Assembly: GCA_030762895.1 (NCBI GenBank)
Contig: CM061062.1
Span: 132,353,104 to 132,417,103 of the forward strand
Direction: 5' to 3'
DNA from: Sophora flavescens
Lineage: Eukaryota; Streptophyta; Magnoliopsida; Fabales; Fabaceae
DNA length: 64,000 bases
A model generated the notes under the pieces. It saw nothing but the letters and a program-made list of their open reading frames with translations. It ran no database searches and was not told the origin of the DNA. A program made the position numbers and the translations under genes. Shown here piece after piece: positions 54,972 through 64,000 of the stretch (positions are counted from its first letter, which is position 1; every line of letters begins with the position of its first letter).

Positions 54972-56534
54972 TGTAAGACTAAGTCCTCATTCATGTTTTG
55001 ATGTATGACAAACAAAGTGTTATTTTGCATAAGATTTTTGATTTTGACTATGTACTTATTACGTGTTAAGTTGCATGCAAGATCACTCATGAAAAAGAAA
55101 AATCAAGTAAAACAAACAGACGTCCATCAAAGTAAAACAAGCAGACGTCCAACAAAGAAACAAGCAAACATCCAACAAAGAAAAACAAGCAGACGTCCAT
55201 CAAAGTAAAACAAGCAGACGTCCATCAAAGTAAAACAAGCAGACGTCCATCAAAGTAAAACAAGCAGACGTCCAACAAAGAAAAACAAGCAGATGTCCAT
55301 CAAAGTAAAACAAGCAGACGTCCAACAAAGAAAAACAAGCAGACGTCCAACAAAGAGAAACAAGCAGATGTCCAATGAAGCGATAAAAAGCTGGCGTCTA
55401 CTAAAAATAACAAGAAGCTCGCGTCCACTAAGGTAACAAGAAGAGCTCTTCTACTGAACTACCATATGGAGCTTATCTACCAAATGGAGCTCGTCTGCTG
55501 ATGTGGCACATATAGCTCGTCTACTGAAGTACCACATGGAGCTCGTCTATTGAAAGTAACTGAAGCATGCGTCTACTGAAGTAACAAGTAAAGCTCGTCT
55601 ACAAGTTGGAGCACGTCCAATTACCTTGTGTTAGTACTCCCGTCTGCTGACGTGGCAAATAGACTCGGCTATTCTTTCAGATGGAAACGGTTATTTTCAA
55701 GAAGGACGCAAACTCTACAAGAACCAACAGAATCTTCTTTCAAGAACAAGAATCTAGAAAACAGATTTTGTTAAATCAGATCCAAATATGTTTTAATTGA
55801 TCCCAACGACTATAATTTGTTTTCTATATAAAGAGGGATCAAAGAAAAAAATATAAGAACAACAACCTTACTGATTCTGAAAAGTGAGAATACGAAAGAT
55901 TCAAAAGCTTCCAAAAGTGCTTCGTCGTTGAGGGAAAAGTGATATTACTTAGAACTTCAATTTGTATAATTAGACTTTTAGAGTCTTTCTTCTACTCAAT
56001 TCTTTCTATGAATTAGTGTGATTAAGAGAGGGTATCTCTTAGGACTGAACAAGGATAGAAGCTATCCTTGGGTATAGCAAAGCAAATGTGCTTTCTGGTG
56101 AATTCTTGAGCAAGGAGGTTATCCTTGTGTTGCTGTAATTGGAATTTTGTAATTGTTGATTATAGTGGAGAAAACCAAAAAGGTGTGGGACTGGATGTAG
56201 GCTTACCAGAGGAGGTAGCCGAACCAGGATAAATCGATTTGCGTGTTCTTCTCATCTCTAAACTCCATATACTTGTTATATGCACTTGTGTGTTGTGAAT
56301 GAGTTTTAAGAATTCTTGTTAACTTGAATCTTTGATCTACAATTTGTGTTAAACTTGTTGTTACTTCTTATAATTCTTCTTAACATCATTACTTGTTACA
56401 TAACCTGATTCTTGGGAATTAAAATTGAGTGAAAACCAATTTTCTTTAAGAAAACTCTGTTTTGCTTTAAATTGTTAACAAGTTTTCAATATCTCAATTC
56501 ACCCCCCCTCTTGAGATCGTAGCCACTACCAACA
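54972..56534 (+). repeat. 3' LTR of the inner copia element
   Basis: 1563 bp copy of 47964-49503. The minisatellite has 11 units at 55108-55375 and the TATA box lies at 55824-55832. It is slightly longer than the 5' LTR mainly because of the extra unit. Confidence 0.95.
55108..55375 (+). repeat. Minisatellite of ~24-bp GACGTC units (11 copies) in the 3' LTR
   Basis: Same units as at 48100-48345 but in a different order of variants (CCATC and CCAAC types) and one unit more. This shows expansion or contraction since insertion. Confidence 0.92.
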
Positions 56535-57879
56535 CTCTCCTCACCCACCTTCCCCAACAAAGATTCCCTGCCAAGAAAATCTACCCCAACCTCGTGAAAC
56601 TTCCACCTCTTAAACCATTCACTGATGGAGTAGAAAGAGTTATCATATCTGACTGGCACACTGATCCCATCAAGAAGGAACTTAGGAGTGTTCTTGAGAA
56701 AAGACCCAGATCCTCCAGCAAATTCCCTTTGTCATGGATCAAACTACAAAATGGATGACTTTCAAACATCCCAGTATATATGGAGCTGTTGTTGACCAGT
56801 TTGTGGACACTTTAATGTATGAAATGGGAATTCAGCCACTTCAGAGCAGACAGGGCTGCACGATTTGTCCCTCCCACCTGGTTAAGACACTCCATTTCTA
56901 CAAATGTTGGAGTCAAGCCCAACAAGATCTGTACTAGGTTGACAATGATTGATCTAAACAAGGACAAGGACAGGAAGCATCCAAGGCACAAAGGAAAGAT
57001 GCCAGTAGTTGAAGACATTATGCTGGATCTCAATTCTGACCCCTTTGATCACTCACAGATGGATTACATTCAATCCTTGCCAATTGCGATGGTCAATGAG
57101 GCTAACTATGCAGGAGCTTTCTAGCAATCCCACCTAATTCGCTGCACCAGAGAAGCCTCCACTTCTGGCCTGACTAATGAAGAGAAGAAGAAGACTCCTA
57201 AATTCAGAGGCAGATGTGGACTCTCGAGGGTCAAATATCTGATCATTAAGGATCTGTGGGGTCCGCCAATAACCAGCTGAGATGTGGAAATTCCTAAACC
57301 AATTCACTGGGCAAAGGATATCCCTGAGCCAGTTCTACAATATGCTTTTCCCTCAGCTTCAACCTCATCCTCTGAGCATACATCTGAAGAATTAATTGTA
57401 GAAGGCCCTGAGCTGAATGTTAAAATCCTTTAAAAACCTGCTTCTGAGCCTTCAAATCCCTTAGCTAACGTCGTTGCTTCTGTTGAGCCAACTATAACAG
57501 AGCAGTCTAATGATATATGTGCTTCTAAGCAAGGTGCTGAGTCTACTAAGACATCTTCTCAACCATTAGCTCTTGCTATGGTTCATCCACCAGCCAAGCT
57601 CAAGACACTGTCTCAGACTCTGCTGAGAGCTCAAGACAATTATCCTTGCCATCCAATCTTGAAGACATCATTGGTAGAATTGTTGATGATAAGGTTGGAA
57701 AGATAGTTGAAGAAAAGACTGAGCAGATGGCACAACAAATTGAAGAAAGAGTACAAAAGCAAGTGCAAGATACCTTGACCCCTACAAATGCCATGGTGAC
57801 TCAAATGCTGGACTTGTTAATGGAATTTCAGAAAAATCAAAATCCAAACCAACCCCCTCCACCACCTCCTTCTTCTTAA
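56535..57879 (+). pseudogene. Env-like / plant transposon protein ORF, C-terminal part
   Basis: Continues the region broken at 47963. Coding-like segments appear in different frames. One at 56545-56755 has a VKLPPLKPFTDGVERVIISD part and 56819-57124 is lysine- and aspartate-rich. The clean terminal segment at 57646-57879 is a heptad-rich coiled coil (DDKVGKIVEEKTEQMAQQIE) ending in a polyproline run and stop. Several stops and frameshifts separate these. Coiled coil plus proline-rich tail is what SIRE env-like proteins also show near the C-terminus. Function is unproven. Confidence 0.6.
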
Positions 57880-58252
57880 AATCTCTTCTTTCTTATCTGT
57901 TTTGCTGACAATGATGATCCACTCCTTTTTTTTTTTACCTTTTTGACTGATGACAAAAAAGGGGAGAAAGGAAAAGAAAGAAAATTATATATAAAGTCAG
58001 TTGTTGAAAAGCTCGTATGTGTTTGCATTTGCATCTACTTGATAAATTGATCTGCTTCACTTATATTATTTGCCTTGATATATTACTCTGATACTTGTGT
58101 TTATATAGATTCTAAGTATGATAAGTTTTTATACCTATCTGTTAGTCTGCTTAAGTATTTGAATGCTTTGTCTTAGGTGGAGCCTTGCAAGCTCTCTTAG
58201 ACTTTGCTATTTAAATTTAATTAGTTTTTGTCATCATAAAAAAGGGGGAGAT
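57880..58252 (+). other. 3' noncoding region and PPT of the outer copia element
   Basis: A PPT-like motif, TGATGACAAAAAAGGGGAGA, at about 57948-57967 and the true PPT, ATAAAAAAGGGGGAGAT, at 58236-58252 adjoining the 3' LTR. No coding sequence between them. Confidence 0.8.
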
Positions 58253-59857
58253 TGTTGGAACCAAAGTGGTTTTGAATTTAATAATCTCTAAGTTTTGATG
58301 TTAACAAAATGATTAAATTTACTTGACAAAGTGTTAGTTGATATCTAACAAGTGAGTTCAGTTTATGCAGGAATATCCAAAGTAATATAAGGTATACAAT
58401 GCTTGGACTCGTGCAACGAATTACCCGTCCAAAGGATATTTAAACTGTTTATATTTTAAATGATAAGTAGACTGGTTTTCCTTAGTAGACGAGGTTATAA
58501 ATGAATATCTAAATAACATGTTAAGAACAACAAGTCCAAAGACTTGAAAATAAGCGCGTCCATTTTTGTCACGTCAGCAGACGAGTGCTATCCTTGAAAC
58601 TCAAGTATACATCCATCGTGCCTAAACTAAAAATTCAGTAGAAGTCCATAGTGCCACGTCATTGGACGGAGGTTCTCTAAGGACTTAGCAAGTCCAAAGA
58701 CTTGTGTGGATGAGCGCTTCTACCATATTAGTGGACGAGCGCTTCTGCCACATCAGTGGACGAGCAGAATTAAAATCTTGTGTAGATGCGTTCTTAAAAC
58801 TAAGTAGACGGTTCTATATGTTTTATATCTTTACTACATTGAATGTGATTTAATGCACTCTGGTCCACAATGAATTTATTTCAAATGATTGATATTTATT
58901 TCAAAGGAATATATGTTCTTTATAATTATTAACATCTTGTTCCTTGTGAGAAAGTTCATAGTACTATCAAGGAAATACAAAAAGCAAATAGTACAATTGG
59001 AATTGTAAAACGATATGTACGATGACATCTTTATTGCTGAACAAAAGCTGGGTTATACACAAAGGAGGAAAGAAAACTTTTAAGGTACAAATTGCTCCGA
59101 ACAGCGAGCCTCCATTTTGTGATTTTCTGATAACCAAGGACACTTTTCAACATGACCAAAATCAAGTAATCAGTCTCAACGGATATCATGCATTAAATGT
59201 TATCTCTAAACAGGATTATTCAAAGTAACCGTTGAAGAATTTCAAGAGTAGAAGAAGGTCATTATATAAGTAGAAGACCTCAGATACTGTAGAAGAACTT
59301 TTGCTAGCTAACAACTTCTACCTATACAATATTTGCGAGTGGAAGCTATTATTTATTCTTTAAAAAGCAAAAGTCTGTAATCTCTTAGTTTTAATATTGT
59401 GAAAATATTCAACAGATCTCAAACTTTCATATCCTCACACTTAGTGAGTTAAGTAGATCAAAATTGTAAATCTCTTTGTTAGAATTAGAGCCTGAAGAGG
59501 TTTGGTAGAGAAAGAATACTTGTAGCCTGAAGAGGTGTTGAATACTTGTAACCTATTTGGAGAATAGTGGAGAAAATCCTTCAAGTTGAAGGGACTGGAC
59601 GTAGCTCTTGGTTGGAAAAGAGTGAACCAGGATAAAATACTTGAGTGAATTTTCTATCCCTTATCTTTTACAGTTTTATTTATTTATACTAACTGTGGGA
59701 TTTGATTTTGGTTTTGTTAATCTTTTAAAAAGGATTTCTTGTGTATTTAATCTCTTTATCTTCTGCTTGCGAAAAAGTTGTTCAAAAAGGGTTTTTGTTA
59801 AAATAATTAACAAACACAATTCAACCCCCCTTCTTGTGTTTGCCCGTGCCAACTTCA
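58253..59857 (+). repeat. 3' LTR of the outer copia element
   Basis: 1605 bp; it corresponds to 39058-41812 without the hAT-like insertion. A TATA box (TTATATAAG) lies at 59262-59270. Confidence 0.94.
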
Positions 59858-60204
59858 CAATGCATATGGATTTCATTGTCCATCAAGGCACAATGATACA
59901 AAGTAGCATGAAATACCTTACCCTTCAAGGCATTCATACGAAACAATGTGGGCACGCCTGCCAAATGCATGTAAAAACATCTTTGTTTTCGCAGCTTTTC
60001 TTTGTGTTTCATTCTTTCCTTCGTCGAGGCTCAAGGCTCACGACCATCCATAAATTTTCAACGTTTTAAAACTTTCATTGTCGACACATAACGTTTTAGC
60101 CCGAGTGTCCAATCACAACAGTCCTAGACCTGTGCACTAGTCTTAGACTTTGTGGTTGTAGAAAACAACTTTCACCTTTTTACTACTTTAACCACGTTTT
60201 ATGA
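59858..60204. other. Noncoding repeat-like flank of the copia element
   Basis: No ORF supported. Compositionally like a gypsy LTR or satellite flank. ORF 59641-60069 only bridges the LTR edge. Confidence 0.45.
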
Positions 60205-60345
60205 CAACGTATGTAGGACACACAGTCCACAACAAAGTGTATAGAACATACAGTCCACAACGTGTATAGAACACACAGTCCACAACAACGTGTATAGGAC
60301 ACACAGTCCAAAACAACGTAAATAGGACACACAGTCCACAACGTT
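60205..60345 (+). repeat. Short tandem repeat, GTATAGGACACACAGTCCAC units (5 copies)
   Basis: Five units of about 26-31 bp: TGTAGGACACACAGTCCACA, TGTATAGAACATACAGTCCA and so on, each with ACACAGTCCA plus an AACAACGT spacer. Confidence 0.85.
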
Positions 60346-62000
60346 GTGATATGGATCATGGATCCACGTGCTTTAACACTAGTATCCCGACGTCTCGGTT
60401 ACTAGGTTCACTTTTCAACGTTATTTTTCGTTCAGTGAAAAACAAATACAAAACCAAAACTTCCGTAACTTATCCAAGTTACCGGATATTTTTACTTGAA
60501 TAAATTCTTTTCAACAACATTTTCTTTTGAAATTCATTTTTTTAAAAACTTTAAACTTTAGGAACTCCATTTCTTTTTCTAAAAATCTCCTTTGTTTTGG
60601 AAAGATCTATTTCCTTTCAAAAATATAGTAAACCTTTTTGAAGGAAAACTCTTTTCTAAGAACATTAGAAACTAAAATCCCATTTTCTATGGTACTTTAC
60701 TATAAGTGTTCTCAAAATTATGTTTTTCTTCAAAATAAGATCTTTCATCTTAAATAATTTTCCTTTATAAAATTGTTTTGATTCTAAAATTTTTCTCTTT
60801 CATTAAAACGTTACTAAAAGAAATCTTTTCAAAATTTCAAAATAAATTTGTTTTTCTTTATGGTTTCTTACCATGAAATCTTTTCAAAGTTTGATTTTTC
60901 TTAGTGTAAAATCACTTAATTTTTCAAGTAAATTTCCTTCATAAAAGTTTTATTTTATTTCAAATATTCTGATAAAGTTTTGAAAGTATAACTCATTTTT
61001 CCTTCTTCCAAAATATTTCTTCAAAATAAATATTTATTTACATTGTTCTTCACATAGTTTTTCTTAAGACTTTTATCTTAAGGATTTAATTGAGCTCTAA
61101 CCAAAGGTTAGGCTTTCCATACATCAACCAAAACAACGTCTTAACAAGTATAGCATGCATCAATTATCTTGCATATATCAACATCAACCATAAGCACATA
61201 TTTATAAATAATTAACCAAACATAACAAAAATCTACTTATTCAGCCAAGCAAACAATCAATACTTCAACTCAATCAAATATTTAACCACTATGACAATCA
61301 GGACAATTTACAATCAATACATTAAAACACAGAAGCACATATAGTTATCATAAATAATATCCCTCAGGCTGTCTTCCCTTACCTTTGTAGACCAGAACAA
61401 GATCCTCTCCTTGGTGCTCCAACAATTTGCCTTTCCTTCTAAGTAATATCCCAGTCTCTTTGACGTTTCATAACACACGCAGGAAATTCCACGACAGCTC
61501 CAAAAAGAAGAAGCCACTCTCCCAAGTAAGTGTAAACACAACTATTCACATAGGGAGAGTGTCCAAGTGCATACAACAAAATCAAATGACATGTCCATCA
61601 ATTTCCTTCCTCAAAACATAAAATCAAGGAAGCCATATATTTAATTGAACAAAACTTAATTGATTTCCAATAAAACTCAAATTTGGTATAAAGGTTTTTT
61701 CATAAAAATTGTGGAAAAGTTAATATAATTTGAGGATTATAAAACTAAATTTTGAAATCATCAACTGAGAGTCCTAATTGCACTAGATCATGGTTAATTT
61801 CATAAAACAGAGTCAATTCCATAAAAAAGTTAGATTTGGGTTTATGGTTCCTAAACAATATTTGAGGAAAACTTATTCTAAATAAATATTAACGAAATTG
61901 GTTTAGGGATTATAATTGCTCAATAGATAAAAAATGTTATTGATTAAAATGAAATAGGGTGGGTTGGGTTAGGGGTTTTATAAGGGATTGGGTAAGAATT
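60346..62000. other. Noncoding, AT-rich, repeat-like; no gene seen
   Basis: Very T- and A-rich sequence (60420-61080) with many TTTTCAAA-like stretches, then moderately complex noncoding DNA. No supported ORF; those at 61314-61621 overlap on opposite strands and lack domains. Confidence 0.5.
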
Positions 62001-62042
62001 GGGGGGGGGGGGGGGTGGGGGCTGGGGGGGGGGAGGGGGCCA

Positions 62043-62101
<59 letters not shown>
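62001..62101. repeat. Guanine tract (about 100 bp, 58 bp pure G)
   Basis: Nearly pure G from 62001, interrupted by T, CT, A and CCA, then 58 uninterrupted G (62043-62100). Such a tract can fold into G-quadruplexes, but it is also a known place for assembly or sequencing error, so its length is unreliable. Confidence 0.9.
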
Positions 62102-62590
62102 GGAAAAAAAACTTTTTAGTTTTCTTTTCTTTAAATGAGTAGTAGGTATAAAATAATTGATAAATATTGACTCTAAAAATAAATATGTTTTTGACTTTTT
62201 AATCTAAAAAATCATTTGTGACAGATACATATTTTCAAAATTCAAATTAAAGTGAAGACTGATAGTTGAACTGATCAACTAAGAAAACCCAAGGTCCAAC
62301 ATTTAATCTCCGATTAATGTCAAACCAAATTATTTTCAAATCTAAAATTAAATAGAGTAAAATATGAAAATAATGTTCTTTCAATCGTATCATTTAAAAA
62401 TAAATTTTTAAATAAAAACTAATAGTGACAATAACATAATATTATTATCTAATAGGCGTGCATGCACTTGAAATTAAACAGTGCTAATGCATTTAATAAA
62501 ATCATTTGTAAACGAGTAATTAAAATAATTACTCAAATTAAATCACGTAAAAATAAATAGAATAATATAAACATATAAACACACATATAT
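62102..62590. other. AT-rich spacer, no gene seen
   Basis: Low-complexity AT-rich DNA next to the G tract. Nothing coding. Confidence 0.55.
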
Positions 62591-62976
62591 CGGGAACCAT
62601 CCATTCCACATTTGGCAAGGAAATCTGCATAATAGTTGGATTAAACATGAAGGACTTTAACTTGCCAATCTGCAGATCGAAGAACTAAAATCTCTAAGAT
62701 TTAAGATGAAAGATAGGAGTAAAGATGAAACATAGCCTAAGAGATCATGTTGAGAACGACCAAAGAATCTGATTCAAAAACAACTCTGTTAGCACGACCA
62801 TTACCCTCTCTAAATATGTGGGTGAAAACAATCTCCCATTCATGGTTGTATAAAGTATTGATTCTGCGGATTAACTGGTTGCCACACCCTGAATCACGGA
62901 AATTACTCAGGCCTGAGATAATACTTGTTGATTCACTTTCCACAATTACTTTCCTAAAGCTAGATTCCCAAGCCAA
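62591..62976 (-). pseudogene. RNase H-like domain pseudogene, two overlapping pieces
   Basis: Minus strand. The first piece runs from SFRKVIVESESTSIISGLSN to HIFREGNGRAN. It is joined directly to a second piece that starts again at VVFESDSLVVLNMIS. After a stop this resumes with ADWQVKVLHV and NYYADFLAKCGM, the end of the same fold. Both match the RNase H (RVT_3) domain of LINE-like proteins. The head-to-tail joint suggests fusion of two partial copies. A second stop occurs after VLHV. Confidence 0.65.
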
Positions 62977-63800
62977 TTAATCCATAAATTAGGGTTCTTT
63001 TCACACTCGTTTCTATCAATCCAACAAAAAATAACTAATTTGATCACACTATATAATTGAGGGACTAAATTAATTACAAATTCTTCTGGTACTAAAATAA
63101 CAATGCTTGTATCTTTCAAGCAAGAAAATTAGAGATTTACTCTAACACGAAAATGTGTCATTCCGAATTGAAATACCCAAATGCAAGAAGGAAGTGAATA
63201 TAGAGTATGGAAGAGTTCTTACATTAAGGAAAAATAAGGTTCTTATTTGTGGAGACCAGCAGCCAAGTATATTGGCACAAGCTCGTATGCCATGCCCTTG
63301 CAGAGACAGCAAAACGCGCCCAGTGGCAAATTGGAACAACATGAACCTAAATTGCAATTGCTATCAGACTATGCAATTCTAGTGAGACAACAAGGAGAGG
63401 GTCTCTATAATTTGGCAAGGCTTTGGCCTAGATAATATTTGCAATTTCAGAAAATGTGTCACGTATGTCGTGAATTCATCAAAACATATAATCTCTTCAC
63501 AAGTATGCCATACATAACCTTGCCACTTGGCATCCTCAGTAACTAGCAATAAGAAATTCATAACCTTTTGTTGATTCGACTATTTGGTTGATTTAGCAGT
63601 TCTCTCTAGTGCAGGTTTGATCTAAAATTATCAATTATATTTGAGAATCATGTATACCAGTAAAAAAGAGGAATTGCCACCCCCAACTTTGATGGCAGGA
63701 CTAACCCAAAGAAAAGAGGAAATAATTGTCAAATCTTTAATTAGTTTATCAATGCTAATAATGTTTATATAGAATGAATTATAAAAGAATAAGGAAGCAC
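62977..63800. other. Spacer, or intron of the ankyrin gene
   Basis: No exon recognised. If the ankyrin fragment at the right edge is a live gene, this may be its intron or 3' region. The short ORFs at 63142-63561 overlap on both strands. Confidence 0.45.
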
Positions 63801-64000
63801 CTGAGTACGGCCCTTCTTTGTGGCAATATGCAATGATGTATTTCCTTTATTGTCCTTAATTCCACCAAAATTTCTTCATTTTGCCCTTTCACAGCCATAT
63901 GTAGTGCAGTTTGACCTTTCTTATCAGTCCTAAATCCAGTGCTCGGATCCTTATTTATTCCAAGTGCCCCATTCTAGCCGCAGAGTGGAGGACAGTCTTA
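63801..64000 (-). pseudogene. Ankyrin-repeat protein gene, partial exon at the window edge
   Basis: Minus strand, running off the right edge. Translation gives TVLHSAARMGHL, DKKGQTALHMAVKGQNEEIL and, after a one-base shift, DNKGNTSLHIATKKGRTQ, then a GT donor (CAG at 63803-63801 followed by GTG). These are consecutive ankyrin repeats of the plant ITN1/At5g02620-like type. Compared with that family a few residues between EILVEL and DNKGN are missing and the frame is shifted. This suggests a decayed copy or a sequencing error. Upstream exons are outside the window. Confidence 0.65.

Larger units (their letters stand above)
47964..56534 (+). mobile_element. Inner Ty1/copia (SIRE-like) element, mostly complete but frameshifted
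   Basis: LTRs 47964-49503 and 54972-56534 (TGTAAGAC...ACCAACA) with a perfect 5-bp duplication, CTCTC, at 47959-47963 and 56535-56539. The internal region has a primer site, gag, protease, integrase, RT and RNase H in copia order, and no env-like region. It lies in the same orientation as, and inside, the env-like region of the outer copia element. Lesions: a gag frameshift near 50370, stops at 51244, 51268, 51985 and 53951, and a T-run frameshift inside the RT catalytic motif. Confidence 0.95.
39058..59857 (+). mobile_element. SIRE-like Ty1/copia element with env-like region, defective and nested
   Basis: LTRs 39058-41812 (with a hAT-like insertion) and 58253-59857, ends TGTTGG...CAACTTCA. 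Flanks are CAAGG (39053-39057) and CAATG (59858-59862), a 5-bp duplication with one mismatch. Order: primer site, gag with two zinc knuckles, protease, integrase, RT, RNase H (copia order), then an additional env-like region, PPT and 3' LTR. This organisation fits the SIRE/Maximus group. Without the two insertions it is about 11.1 kb. It carries many stops and frameshifts, a deletion with an inverted duplication in pol, and a second copia element at 47964-56534. Confidence 0.92.

Overview
This is nuclear DNA of a dicot plant, most likely a legume. It is AT-rich, has spliced genes, and carries nested LTR retrotransposons of the Athila (Ty3/gypsy) and SIRE-like (Ty1/copia) types, a Mutator-like transposase gene, hAT and Mutator MITEs, and tRNA-derived SINEs. 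The legume assignment is an impression from these repeat families, not a proof. Only two ordinary host genes are clearly intact: an FPF1-like gene (28911-29231, minus) and a tRNA-Gly(CCC) (37701-37771, plus). An ankyrin-repeat gene fragment runs off the right edge.

Layout. (1) 1-21467 is a Mutator-like element (MULE). Its spliced transposase gene (17650-20748, minus) carries one premature TGA. Its 3' side was split by a minus-strand Athila element (139-17258), and that element was in turn split by a plus-strand, gag-protease-only gypsy element (4439-11376). The inner element sits exactly between the RNase H region and the integrase zinc finger of the Athila polyprotein. (2) 21468-39057 is gene-poor spacer holding several MITEs, SINEs, two degraded retroelement fragments, a CACTA-type terminus, the FPF1-like gene, one hAT-like element and the tRNA. 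(3) 39058-59857 is a SIRE-like copia element with an extra env-like (plant transposon protein type) region after pol. Its 5' LTR contains a hAT-like insertion that is absent from its 3' LTR. Its env-like region is split by a second copia element (47964-56534) with a perfect CTCTC target duplication. (4) 59858-64000 is repeat-like noncoding DNA, a guanine tract of about 100 bp, an RNase H pseudogene and the ankyrin fragment.

None of the four large retrotransposons looks autonomous. Each carries frameshifts, in-frame stops, deletions or nested insertions. The Athila element and its inner guest both use a tRNA-Asp-type primer site, while the two copia elements use initiator-tRNA-Met-type sites. 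The most notable structural signals are: arrays of short GC-rich palindromes directly upstream of the TATA box in both gypsy LTRs; a minisatellite of GACGTC-containing units in the inner copia LTR, with 10 versus 11 units in the two LTRs; a 146-bp inverted duplication replacing part of integrase and reverse transcriptase in the outer copia element; and polypurine-tract-like motifs duplicated upstream of the true PPT in all four elements.
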